From Chlamydiota bacterium (GTDB lineage Bacteria; Chlamydiota; Chlamydiia; Chlamydiales; Rhabdochlamydiaceae), in the NCBI GenBank assembly GCA_011065235.1, contig JAAKFB010000017.1, positions 1-14,220 of the forward strand: a stretch of DNA of 14,220 nt. The letters are read 5' to 3'. This document shows, in pieces, positions 6,096 through 13,341 of this stretch; within the stretch, counting starts at the first letter, position 1, and each line of letters starts with the position of its first letter. The notes beneath the pieces were generated by a model. The model was not told the DNA's origin. It saw only the letters and a program-made list of their open reading frames with translations, and ran no database searches. Both the position numbers and the translations under genes were made by a program.

Positions 6096-8739
6096 ACATT
6101 TCGTCCAATAACCGGTATTGGGTTTTGCCTGTTCCCGTTACGGGGATCTCTGCAATTTTGCGGATTTCTGCAATTTTGACAAGTCTGCTATGGCCCGCGT
6201 CTTTGAGGGCCCGATTAACGGTTTCACGGTCGAGGTCGTAGGTGCAAAAGACGATAATTTGGGGTTTTTCACTCTCTCGCCCACTAACGATAGCGACGAT
6301 GGATGGCCCTTCAATCTTGAAAGGGGCCCAACCTTTCTCTTCGGAGAGTTTGAGTAGATCTTCTTCAAGACCGCCCAGGCTCACCATTTCTCCCCCAATT
6401 TTCACGAAGCGTTTCAGTCTTCCGGTCAACATCAAGGTTCCATCGGGATCGAGATAGCCCCTGTCACCGGAGCGGTACCAACGCTTGCCATTGATCTGAA
6501 TGAAGGGGTCGCGCCTCTCACCTAGGTAGCCATTAAATACGCCTGGTCCTGCGATGCAGACTTCTCCATCTTGGCCCAATTCAAGGAGGTTGTCATTTTC
6601 GGGATCGATGATGCAAAGTTCGACACCTGTCACCGGCCTGCCGACTCCTTTATGGGGCTCGTCTTCCCGGTCAATGGTGACGATGGGGCTGCATTCGGAA
6701 ATCCCATATCCCTCGAGGACGATTTTTCCTTTAGCTTTTAAGGTGTCTAAGAGTTCTTCGGGAGCTTTTTCTGCGCCTGTGACCACCATGCGCAGGGATT
6801 CTAATTGGGAATTTTTCGCCACGCGGAGCATCCCTTGGATGAAGCTCGGAGCGCAGCAAAAGAGGGTGGGTTTCCAATGCTCAATGTCATTTGCAAGAGA
6901 ACGACTATCGGTCGGATCCGGGGCGTAGCACACTTTCACTCCTAATAAAAGGGGCAAGAGGCCCGTAACTGAAAATCCAAAGGAGTGAAACGGGGGCAAA
7001 ACACCATATAAACTATCTTGAGTCTTAAATGTCACACACTGCATCGCGCCGCGCTGATTGCTCAACAGGTTGTGATGCGACAGGGGAACGCCCTTGGGAA
7101 GAGTTTCTGTTCCGCTTGTAAAGATGATGACAGCGGGATCGTCTTCTTTGGGTGGGTTAGGCAGTTTTTTCAGAATTTTGGAGGCCCTAGAAAAGCTCAT
7201 CAAGAGTCCTTTGAGCTTGGTTTTGAGGGTGATTTTCCCGCGCAATTTTTCCATCAAAATGAGTAAATCATCCACCCGCCCGAGATCGCCATTTTCCAAG
7301 CGGCTTAAAAAGCGAAAGGAACTGAGAACCACTTGCAATGAGCAGATATCTGCCGCGTGCTCGAGATTGCGAAAGCCTGCTGTCCAATTGAGCATGACGG
7401 GGATTTTGCCCGCAAGTAGCGTCGCTAAAATCGTGACATAGGCTGCAACGGATGAGGGTAACATTATCCCGATATGATCGCCTGGCATTTTGCGAATCTC
7501 AAGTGATAGAACCAAACATGCCCGCTTGAGTTTTCGATAGCTCAAGACCCCCGAAATGGCATCTGCACATGCAATCGCATCTCCCATCCGGTCACAACTT
7601 CTCAGAAAGACTTCTTGGATGGTTTTGCCAGGGGGGATTTGGGGATCGGGGCGATACGATTCTTTTGGCCATTTGGATTTTCTGTTCGAATGAGTATGGA
7701 TTTCTGTTTCTTTTTTGACTCCTCCAGCTGCTTGCAATAGATCGTAGACGGTCTGCAACTGGCCAGGGGCAAGTCCCGTGATGTCGAAGCGTTCTTCTAA
7801 AAAGACATAGAGTTGGGACACATCGAGTGAATCGAGTCCCAAATCGTTTGACAGATGCAAATTAGATGTCAATTCGTTGATGGGGCAACGGGTCATTTTC
7901 GACAAGGTGCTCAAAATTTGAACACGCATGTCGTCAGAAATGTGGACTTCTTTTTCAGGAGCAGCTTCTTGCGCAATGACTTTGGGCAGAGATTTTTTCC
8001 AAAAGAGAAAAGAAACCAATTTCACCGGCTCGGGTCCGTCTTTGTTGTACCAGTTTTCCAGCCACTGGTTGATCTGAATCTTATCCCCTTCCCGTGGGAA
8101 GTCGTCAGGAGTAAATTCGAGTTCCACTTTGATAGGGCGTCTGGGGGTAAAAAAAATCCCATTTTTGAGGAGAACTTTGAACCCATGCCAAAGGGTTTTG
8201 CTAAAATCGGGACTGTTGCCCGTGAGGGCTCGAGAAAAGGTACTCCCCCATAGACCTGTTGTCCGAACGAGTACGATCTTGGTTGTCGGATTGAGTTTAA
8301 TCAAGTCGGAAACGAGCGAGGCGCCACCGATCCGTTCGTCCGGGGTGAGTTTCAACTTACCTGAGGGATAAACGAGAAAGTTTTCTCCTTCAGCAAGTTT
8401 TGCAATCATCTTCTTTTTGAGTTTTTCGACTTGACGCTCTTTCCACTTATTTGATAGGTCCATCGTGGGCAAGGGAAGGACGTTGACGAGATCCATGAAA
8501 AAGCGGAGTCCCTTTATATAGTAGAAATGCTCCACAACAAGAGGGCGTGGCTTGAATTGACGCCATAGTGTGCGGATCATGATGAGCGGATCCATTTCTG
8601 CAGGATGGTTGGGAAGAAAAAGGATTCCCTTCTCTTTGGACTTGGCGATTTTCGAGAGGCCTACTACCTCGACTCGATAGCGCAATGAAACGACGGCTCG
8701 AAACATCCAATAAAGAATGTGCAATACAAAATGACGCAT
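6085..8739 (-). CDS. aas: Trifunctional Aas-like protein: PlsC acyltransferase + acyl carrier protein + acyl-ACP synthetase
   Basis: ATG at 8739 gives 884 residues. An in-frame TTG at 8748, five bases after AGG, is an alternative giving 887; numbering here counts from that TTG. Residues ~1-250 are a lysophospholipid acyltransferase with the HX4D motif NHPAEMD (H48, D53). The usual FPEG block reads VYPSGK (127-131), with Ser where Glu is normal. Residues ~272-345 are an acyl carrier domain with the phosphopantetheine serine S307 in DLGLDSLD. Residues ~375-887 are an AMP-forming adenylate enzyme: TSGTETLPKG (544-553), EGYGISECSP (679-688), YRSGDRGYLD (758-767), GRLKRFVKIGGE (776-787) and catalytic K875 in TGTGKTQY. 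It should activate free fatty acids, load them on ACP and acylate lysophospholipid at the inner membrane. E. coli Aas has no central ACP domain. It is the first gene of the aas-cysS operon. Confidence 0.92.
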   Translation of the reverse strand: MRHFVLHILYWMFRAVVSLRYRVEVVGLSKIAKSKEKGILFLPNHPAEMDPLIMIRTLWRQFKPRPLVVEHFYYIKGLRFFMDLVNVLPLPTMDLSNKWKERQVEKLKKKMIAKLAEGENFLVYPSGKLKLTPDERIGGASLVSDLIKLNPTTKIVLVRTTGLWGSTFSRALTGNSPDFSKTLWHGFKVLLKNGIFFTPRRPIKVELEFTPDDFPREGDKIQINQWLENWYNKDGPEPVKLVSFLFWKKSLPKVIAQEAAPEKEVHISDDMRVQILSTLSKMTRCPINELTSNLHLSNDLGLDSLDVSQLYVFLEERFDITGLAPGQLQTVYDLLQAAGGVKKETEIHTHSNRKSKWPKESYRPDPQIPPGKTIQEVFLRSCDRMGDAIACADAISGVLSYRKLKRACLVLSLEIRKMPGDHIGIMLPSSVAAYVTILATLLAGKIPVMLNWTAGFRNLEHAADICSLQVVLSSFRFLSRLENGDLGRVDDLLILMEKLRGKITLKTKLKGLLMSFSRASKILKKLPNPPKEDDPAVIIFTSGTETLPKGVPLSHHNLLSNQRGAMQCVTFKTQDSLYGVLPPFHSFGFSVTGLLPLLLGVKVCYAPDPTDSRSLANDIEHWKPTLFCCAPSFIQGMLRVAKNSQLESLRMVVTGAEKAPEELLDTLKAKGKIVLEGYGISECSPIVTIDREDEPHKGVGRPVTGVELCIIDPENDNLLELGQDGEVCIAGPGVFNGYLGERRDPFIQINGKRWYRSGDRGYLDPDGTLMLTGRLKRFVKIGGEMVSLGGLEEDLLKLSEEKGWAPFKIEGPSIVAIVSGRESEKPQIIVFCTYDLDRETVNRALKDAGHSRLVKIAEIRKIAEIPVTGTGKTQYRLLDEMYEG

Positions 8740-8767
8740 AACGACCAAGAATACCTGTGATTTGACT

Positions 8768-8787
8768 AAAACTCAAGCACCCCTAAG
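8768..8787 (-). terminator. Possible weak terminator after the 8794-9753 gene
   Basis: Read on the minus strand, CTTAGG-GGTG-CTTGAG forms a 6-bp stem (two G-U pairs) with a 4-base loop, followed by TTTT. It lies between the orphan gene and aas, so it could separate the two transcripts, though the stem is weak. Confidence 0.35.
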
Positions 8788-8793
8788 AGACCA

Positions 8794-9753
8794 TTATGCA
8801 TTTAGGAAATTGTACAAATATTTACTCTGTATGCTGATGGGAACGATCTTTTGAAAATCTATTTTTTCTTTCAAAATTTCTTGTGCTTTTAATTTTCGCT
8901 TTTCAGGCCATTGATTCGATGGAATTTGATTTTTCAGATCTTTTGAACAATCTACACTACAGGCAAATATCCACTGTGGTGAAGGCATTTTTTTTTGATT
9001 AAGGACTTGCCCCATTTTCACATTAATAATCTCTTTTATCCTTTTCAAATTGGCAACGAGGTAATTTTTGATTTTCTCTTCAGATTCAGACTTAACAAGA
9101 AGGGCTTGAATTTTTACTAAATAATTAAAACTTAGCCGATGTAACGAACTTTGCTCATAAGACGTGCAGCTCGCGTCGATTTCCGCTCGTTTCAATCCAG
9201 CCATGATCCAAGGAAGAGCTTTATCTGCATATACCTGGATTGTTGGTGACTGAAGAAAGTATTCGATCCCAAGTTCCATCATGAAAATGGGATGACCCTT
9301 ATTGACTTGTTTTTCAAGCCAAACAATGCGTTTTTTTGCGCTTTTTTCGGTCCAAAGATAGTGCAGAGCTTCTTTGTAATTTTGAGATTCCAACAGCTGA
9401 TTCAAATTATTAACATTTTCTAAGCCATGATATTTCTTTTTCAGTGTAGAAATATACGCACCATTCCATCGCTCACCTACATATGCATCAACATGTCTTT
9501 CTAAACTATGAACAGCTTCTGGACGCAATTTAACGGTAACTGGCGCAACACTAGGAGCTTTTTTAAAGCAAAAAAATAGTGAGATAAAAAACTTCCCAAT
9601 CCGCAAAAATCCTTTTTTCAGCCTATCAAAGATGCTCGTTTTTCTAGACACGAGAACATCCTGATACCTCAAAGGACTCTGAGGGGTTTGCATGTTTATT
9701 TGCTTGGTTTCATTAACAAAATTCAAAGATGAACCTTCTACTCTTTTTACCAT
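8794..9753 (-). CDS. Hypothetical helical-repeat-like protein, ~319 aa
   Basis: ATG at 9753 is chosen because GAGGA lies four bases upstream (9758-9762). An extension to 9792 would place the promoter's -10 box inside the gene. The N-terminus is basic, then a short hydrophobic and aromatic stretch follows (IGKFFISLFFCF, ~53-64), too short for a sure membrane segment. The middle (KRIVWLEKQVNKGHPIFMME, then LGIEYFL, then KALPWIMAGLKRAEIDASC) resembles TPR/Sel1-like helical hairpins, with the GHP and PW positions often seen in such repeats. The rest is Lys-rich and helical. I do not recognise a named family. Base composition is AT-rich compared with the aas gene that follows. It may be a lineage-specific accessory or secreted protein; that is inference. 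Confidence 0.8.
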   Translation of the reverse strand: MVKRVEGSSLNFVNETKQINMQTPQSPLRYQDVLVSRKTSIFDRLKKGFLRIGKFFISLFFCFKKAPSVAPVTVKLRPEAVHSLERHVDAYVGERWNGAYISTLKKKYHGLENVNNLNQLLESQNYKEALHYLWTEKSAKKRIVWLEKQVNKGHPIFMMELGIEYFLQSPTIQVYADKALPWIMAGLKRAEIDASCTSYEQSSLHRLSFNYLVKIQALLVKSESEEKIKNYLVANLKRIKEIINVKMGQVLNQKKMPSPQWIFACSVDCSKDLKNQIPSNQWPEKRKLKAQEILKEKIDFQKIVPISIQSKYLYNFLNA

Positions 9754-9781
9754 AAAATCCTCGTCTAAAAAAGTGAGGTAA

Positions 9782-9811
9782 ATTATGCACAAAAAATATC
9801 TTTAATGTCAA
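9782..9811 (-). promoter_or_regulatory. Promoter for the 8794-9753 gene
   Basis: On the minus strand a perfect TTGACA (9806-9811) and CATAAT (9782-9787) are separated by 18 bases. The expected start is ~20 bases upstream of the GAGGA ribosome site and the ATG at 9753. Confidence 0.65.
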
Positions 9812-9820
9812 AAGGAAAAT

Positions 9821-9849
9821 TTGACTAAATATCTCAATGGTAATAAATA
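9821..9849 (+). promoter_or_regulatory. Possible divergent promoter for the small basic gene
   Basis: TTGACT (9821-9826) and TAAATA (9844-9849) are spaced by 17 bases. If used, transcription would begin very close to the ATG at 9858, giving almost no leader, so either the RNA is near leaderless or the box pair is fortuitous. Confidence 0.3.
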
Positions 9850-9857
9850 CATTCTTT

Positions 9858-10073
9858 ATGGCTGATTCAAATGGGAAGCGTCCATTTTCTATCCATGCAT
9901 TCATTGAGCAGACCGCTCAAATGCTGCGTGATGCCGCCAAATCTCTTCAAAAGAAGAAAAGAAAAGTTGCAAAAGAAAATGGCATTAGCAACACGAATAA
10001 AATCAGCCAAATCGCGCTCATGCTACGCTCTCAGGTTAAAAGGCGAAAAAATCGAAAGAAATCGAAAGATTAA
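9858..10073 (+). CDS. Small Lys/Arg-rich protein (71 aa; 78 aa if started at 9837)
   Basis: Unrecognised. ATG at 9858 begins MADSNGKRPFSIHAF; an in-frame ATG at 9837 would add seven residues. Neither has a clear Shine-Dalgarno sequence. The protein has an acidic-neutral start, one predicted helix (FIEQTAQMLRDAAKSLQ), a basic cluster (KKKRKVAK), another helix (ISQIALMLRSQV) and an extremely basic tail (KRRKNRKKSKD). The charge pattern suggests nucleic-acid binding or nuclear-localisation-like mimicry, but with no family match this is only a hypothesis. It is transcribed away from the 8794-9753 gene in an AT-rich patch. A second frame over the same bases (9871-10125) is longer but less convincing. 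Confidence 0.5.
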   Translation: MADSNGKRPFSIHAFIEQTAQMLRDAAKSLQKKKRKVAKENGISNTNKISQIALMLRSQVKRRKNRKKSKD

Positions 10074-10095
10074 AAAATCATTAACGATATTTTTT
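10073..10095 (+). terminator. AT-rich hairpin with T-run after the small basic gene
   Basis: AAAAATC and GATATTTT can pair around an ATTAAC loop (seven positions, one A-A mismatch), ending in a run of six T directly after the stop codon. It is positioned like an intrinsic terminator, but with an A/T stem. Confidence 0.35.
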
Positions 10096-10111
10096 ATTTG
10101 TGTAAAAATCG

Positions 10112-10123
10112 ATCGATATCGAT
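10112..10123. promoter_or_regulatory. 12-bp perfect palindrome upstream of the 62-aa gene
   Basis: ATCGATATCGAT equals its reverse complement. The flanks CGATC and GATCG extend the symmetry imperfectly to about 10109-10128. It lies ~40 bases before the start codon at 10164, where an operator could act. No known consensus is matched. Confidence 0.35.
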
Positions 10124-10163
10124 GATCGGAAATGTACAGCAACTCTACATAGTGAGGTGAGAT

Positions 10164-10352
10164 ATGGAAATACGACCAACAAGTCCATCTAGAGAATTAA
10201 AAGAAAGCGTTGCCCATACAACAGCGGCTGCTGCGGGAACTTATATCAATCGAGAAGGTAGGGAAGTGAAGGCGACCCTCGGCCCTGTAGATCAAAGTGC
10301 TGCACAGCGTGAGCAAGCCGTATTTTCCAAGTCTCTACCCGAAAAATCGTAG
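10164..10352 (+). CDS. Small hypothetical protein (62 aa)
   Basis: GAGGTGA at 10154-10160 is a strong ribosome-binding site just before the ATG, which is the main reason to call this short frame. The protein is hydrophilic with an Ala/Thr-rich patch (HTTAAAAGTY) and a Gln/Ala stretch (DQSAAQREQAVF). It has no membrane segment, no cysteines and no family I recognise. It converges on bioY and overlaps the last 18 bases of it on the opposite strand. A role in secretion or as a structural small protein cannot be judged from sequence. Confidence 0.55.
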   Translation: MEIRPTSPSRELKESVAHTTAAAAGTYINREGREVKATLGPVDQSAAQREQAVFSKSLPEKS

Positions 10353-10868
10353 CGTTTTAAGCGCTCGATTTGCCAAGAAGAGCTTGAAAAGGTCTAGACC
10401 TACGAAGGGAATAAGACCAAACTTGATGGCATTCGCATATCCCACGAGAAGTGCAAGGTGTGTCACTCCAAAGACGTAGAATAGGGCATTGCCAAACAGC
10501 ATGATTCCAAAAATCTTCGTCGGAGTTTTCTCTTGCATTTGTTCGGATAGACACCCTACCACATAGGAAGCAATCACAAATCCGACAAGGTATCCCCCTG
10601 TTGGTCCCAATAGGTAAGCAAATCCACATCCCCCATTGGCAAAGACGGGAAGTCCTAAGGCGCCTTCGAGAAAATAAAGCGCTGTCGCATAAGCTCCGCG
10701 TTTACCCAGAAGGACGGAAAGCATGAGGATGAGTGGAGCCGTAAATGAAATTGGAACGGGGGTAAAAGGTATTCGAACCGAAATCCAAGCAGAAAGAGCT
10801 AAAAGGATACTCGCTCCAACGACGATGAGAAAATCACGTGCTTTTGTCTGTGATAGTGCAAATTCCAT
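10335..10868 (-). CDS. bioY: BioY, biotin-specific S component of an ECF transporter
   Basis: A 177-residue, strongly hydrophobic protein with about six membrane spans, the usual BioY size. Family signatures are visible: RIPFTPVPISFTAPLILMLS (33-52), GLPVFANGGCGFAYLLGPTG (72-91) and YLVGF directly after. It binds biotin in the inner membrane. The ATPase (EcfA/BioM) and EcfT/BioN partners are not in this window, so it either works alone, as some BioY do, or uses shared ECF modules elsewhere. An almost perfect Shine-Dalgarno AGGAGGTG (minus strand of 10873-10880) precedes the ATG, the best ribosome site in this cluster. It follows the glycosyltransferase gene by 21 bases and is the last gene of the nadD-to-bioY run. 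Biotin supply fits fatty-acid synthesis, since acetyl-CoA carboxylase needs it and fabF is upstream in the same run. Confidence 0.95.
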   Translation of the reverse strand: MEFALSQTKARDFLIVVGASILLALSAWISVRIPFTPVPISFTAPLILMLSVLLGKRGAYATALYFLEGALGLPVFANGGCGFAYLLGPTGGYLVGFVIASYVVGCLSEQMQEKTPTKIFGIMLFGNALFYVFGVTHLALLVGYANAIKFGLIPFVGLDLFKLFLANRALKTLRFFG

Positions 10869-10889
10869 TTGACACCTCCTAGTTTCTGA

Positions 10890-11621
10890 TTATTTTAAGG
10901 CTTCTTGGGTTAAATAAACAGACCAGTTAATACAGGGTGAAGCAAATACGGGTTCTGCATGGGTGGACCAACCGGGAATGGAAGAGAGAAGGGTCGCTCC
11001 CTGATTTCCCAATTCAAGAAATTTATCGTGATCTGCAGAGATGTCTCGCCCTTCTGAAAATGCGCGATGAATGGGCAGGTGTTTTTTTAGGGTTTTAAGG
11101 CGCATCGCATAGGTATTGGTTGTGGAGGGTGTCGTGCGAAAGTGACAAGATTTCGTGTGAAAGAGCTCGGATTTGAGATCCTGATAGGCCTCATATTTGT
11201 CTCGGTGATCGAAAAGGGTCACGTAATCGGCTTTTGGAAGGGTAAATCCCTCGAGCAAGATGTCTACCCACCCTTCGCGGTGGAGGTAATCATCCTCGAC
11301 GAAGTAAAGGATCGTCTCATCTGAAAGTTTCTTCTGCATCACATGATCGAGCAGAGCTATAAAGGACTTTCCCTCTGCTCCAGCATCCATTTCTACCACG
11401 GGAAATTGATCTTGCTTGTGGATGAAATGAGGCTCATTTTTCACATAGTGGGTATCGAGCAAAAATGTGAAGTTCACTTTGTCGAAATCGGCAGTTTGCA
11501 TCAAATTCTGATAGCACTTTTCGTGGGAAAAGGCGGGATCTCGTTTTTTGTGGTTACTCGCATTGGAGTAGTAGCAATAACGGACAAAGACTTCGATTTT
11601 GGGCTTTCTGAAAAAAATCAT
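10890..11621 (-). CDS. Glycosyltransferase-like protein (GT-A type), 243 aa
   Basis: ATG at 11621 overlaps the Nudix stop by four bases (ATGA) and is preferred over an upstream in-frame ATG at 11648. The sequence looks like a nucleotide-sugar transferase of GT-A type: a first strand (KIEVFVRYCYYSNAS), a second strand (VNFTFLLDTHY), then ILYFVEDDYLHREGWVDIL with the acidic EDD (109-111) in the place of the DxD motif that binds metal and nucleotide sugar. A later ISADHDKFLEL (D197-D199) could provide the catalytic base. There is no signal peptide or membrane segment, so it is probably cytoplasmic or peripheral. The acceptor is unknown; lipopolysaccharide or another surface glycan is possible. 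Family assignment is by motif, so moderate. Confidence 0.7.
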   Translation of the reverse strand: MIFFRKPKIEVFVRYCYYSNASNHKKRDPAFSHEKCYQNLMQTADFDKVNFTFLLDTHYVKNEPHFIHKQDQFPVVEMDAGAEGKSFIALLDHVMQKKLSDETILYFVEDDYLHREGWVDILLEGFTLPKADYVTLFDHRDKYEAYQDLKSELFHTKSCHFRTTPSTTNTYAMRLKTLKKHLPIHRAFSEGRDISADHDKFLELGNQGATLLSSIPGWSTHAEPVFASPCINWSVYLTQEALK

Positions 11622-12040
11622 GCGAGGCTCTGTTGTATTTGAGTGCAAATCCGTTTGGCTTCCTCAAAGGTGAGCTGCGCTATCGCTTCTTCAAAACTCA
11701 CCCACTTGCCATCGCGGATTTCTTCAGGCTGCAAGAGCAGTGCTCCAGAGACAACCGCGGGAAAATAGTGGACTGTCTTCTCTACTTTTTCCCCAGGGCG
11801 ATAAAAGGTGTAGGCCTCTGAAATGGGCTCTTCGCGGAGGAATTTTTCCACGTTAAGACCCGTTTCTTCTTTGAGCTCGCGCGCAGCACTCTCCCTGGGA
11901 TGTTCTCGATCGTGCTCGGGCTTTCCTTTGGGAAATCCCCAGTGGTTGCCGTGCTTGTGCAAAATGACAAACACGCTCCAATCTTCTCCAGAATGTTTTA
12001 ATGGGATAATGCCAAAAGACTCTTCGGTGACGTTTTTCAT
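11618..12040 (-). CDS. Nudix hydrolase, Ap4A-hydrolase-like
   Basis: ATG at 12040 gives 140 residues and a 7-base gap to fabF; a frame extension begins at TTG 12100 inside fabF and is unlikely. The Nudix box spans G39-L62: GKPEHD, then REHPRESAARELKEETGL with the REL-EETGL core (R54, E58, E59, G61). There are six residues, not five, between the Gly and the first Glu (E46). The preceding GNHWGFPKGKPE is typical of bis(5'-nucleosyl) tetraphosphate hydrolases, which cut Ap4A to ATP and AMP. A fabF-Nudix pairing fits my memory of chlamydial genomes. The start has G-rich sequence too close for a normal Shine-Dalgarno site, so translation may be coupled to fabF. Confidence 0.88.
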   Translation of the reverse strand: MKNVTEESFGIIPLKHSGEDWSVFVILHKHGNHWGFPKGKPEHDREHPRESAARELKEETGLNVEKFLREEPISEAYTFYRPGEKVEKTVHYFPAVVSGALLLQPEEIRDGKWVSFEEAIAQLTFEEAKRICTQIQQSLA

Positions 12041-12047
12041 TCCCCCA

Positions 12048-13298
12048 TCATGGGTGATAGGGAGCAAAAAGTAAAGCGGAGTTGTGACCCCCAAATCCAA
12101 ACGAATTGGAAAGGGCTACGTCAATTTTGTGGTCTTCTGCTTTCGTGACGATGTCCAGTCCTTCGATCGCCTCTTCGGGATCATCGAGGTTAATCGTCGG
12201 ATGGATTTTACCGGTCACGATCGCTTCGATCGTTGCAACAGCTTCGATCCCCGCCGCTGCACCTAAACAGTGGCCAGTCATCGATTTTGTCGCATTGATT
12301 TTGATGTTAGGAGCATGCTCTTGAAATGTCGCTTTAATCGCAGCGGCTTCTGCAAGATCTCCGCCGAGAGTGGCTGTGGCATGCGCATTGATGTAGTTGA
12401 CCCGTTCTTTTTCAATACCGGCATCTTTGAGAGCATTTTCAATACTGAGTTGAACGCCTTTCCCTTCTTTGTCAGGATCTGTGATGTGGTAGGCATCACA
12501 TGAGATCGCACCGCCCAAGTATTCGGCCAGAATCGGAGCTCCACGCGCTAGGGCGTGGTCAAGGCTTTCGAGAACGAGAACCGCACATCCTTCTCCCATG
12601 ACAAATCCATCACGGTTTTTGTCGAAAGGACGAGAGGCTTTTTCTGGATTCTCGTTACGGGTAGAGAGGGCTTTGATTGCGACAAATCCCGAGAGTCCTA
12701 GAGGGTTGATGGAGGATTCTGCACCTCCGCAGAGCATCACATCGGCTACCCCATTGCGGATGTGTTCTGCAGCGGAATACATGGAGTAATTGGCAGTTGC
12801 ACACGCTGTCGAAATGGAATAATTGGGGCCCTGGAAGCCGGTGTCGATTGCGAGAAGGGCGCCACCCATGTTCGTTATGATATAGGGAATGAAAAAGGGA
12901 GTGAGCCGTTTGTGACCTTTTTCTAGAATGGTCTGGACCCCATCATATAAGACGTGCAGCCCGCCCATTCCAGAACCGACAAGAATCCCGCATTTGGTCT
13001 TGTCGAGCTTGTCAAAAGCCTCTCCAGTTAAGCCCGCATCTTCTAGAGCACGTTTTCCCGCATATATGGTATAGCGAATGAAGGGATCGACCCGTCTCGC
13101 CTGCTTCTTATCCAGGTACTCGCCGGGATCGAAATCATCGATCTCTCCAGCAAATCTAGTGGGATAGTCTTCAACGGGGAATTTTTGGATCGGATGAATC
13201 CCACTTTTCCCCTCTAAAAGAGATTGATAAAATTTTTTAACATCTGTCCCGAAACAAGAGACGATTCCCATTCCGGTGATTACAATACGCTTTTTCAT
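12048..13298 (-). CDS. fabF: 3-oxoacyl-[acyl-carrier-protein] synthase II
   Basis: A 416-residue beta-ketoacyl-ACP synthase of full length that extends acyl-ACP with malonyl-ACP in the cytoplasm. The catalytic triad is intact: C166 (SISTACATANYSM), H306 (NAHATATLGGD) and H343 (SMTGHCLGAAAG), with K338 before it. The C-terminus has the family glycine-rich SNSFGFGGHNSALLFAP (397-413). NAHATATLGGDLAE and TGHCLGAAAGIEA are closer in wording to plant plastid KAS I than to E. coli FabF (NAHGTST). A promoter-like pair lies in the gap before it, and no clear Shine-Dalgarno site is present. Neighbours are rsfS upstream and the Nudix gene downstream. Confidence 0.97.
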   Translation of the reverse strand: MKKRIVITGMGIVSCFGTDVKKFYQSLLEGKSGIHPIQKFPVEDYPTRFAGEIDDFDPGEYLDKKQARRVDPFIRYTIYAGKRALEDAGLTGEAFDKLDKTKCGILVGSGMGGLHVLYDGVQTILEKGHKRLTPFFIPYIITNMGGALLAIDTGFQGPNYSISTACATANYSMYSAAEHIRNGVADVMLCGGAESSINPLGLSGFVAIKALSTRNENPEKASRPFDKNRDGFVMGEGCAVLVLESLDHALARGAPILAEYLGGAISCDAYHITDPDKEGKGVQLSIENALKDAGIEKERVNYINAHATATLGGDLAEAAAIKATFQEHAPNIKINATKSMTGHCLGAAAGIEAVATIEAIVTGKIHPTINLDDPEEAIEGLDIVTKAEDHKIDVALSNSFGFGGHNSALLFAPYHP

Positions 13299-13306
13299 AG
13301 GCTATG

Positions 13307-13336
13307 ATTTTAACACAAAATGTCAAAAATTTGCAA
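13307..13336 (-). promoter_or_regulatory. Possible fabF promoter
   Basis: On the minus strand TTGCAA (13331-13336) and TAAAAT (13307-13312) are 18 bases apart. A start 6-7 bases after the -10 box would fall almost at the fabF ATG (13298), implying a leaderless or very short-leader RNA, consistent with the lack of a ribosome-binding site. It sits in the 43-base gap after rsfS. Confidence 0.4.
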
Positions 13337-13341
13337 ATGCT

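Noticed and set aside
9871..10125. 84-codon frame overlapping the small basic gene
   Set aside because: It runs past the hairpin, has no ribosome site and has Cys/Ser/Arg-rich shadow composition; the 9858 frame is more coherent.
11622..11648. Earlier ATG for the glycosyltransferase-like gene
   Set aside because: The ATG at 11621 forms a tight ATGA overlap with the Nudix stop; the extra nine residues add nothing to the fold.
12041..12100. TTG-initiated extension of the Nudix protein
   Set aside because: It would overlap the fabF end by 53 bases and adds residues unlike any Nudix N-terminus.
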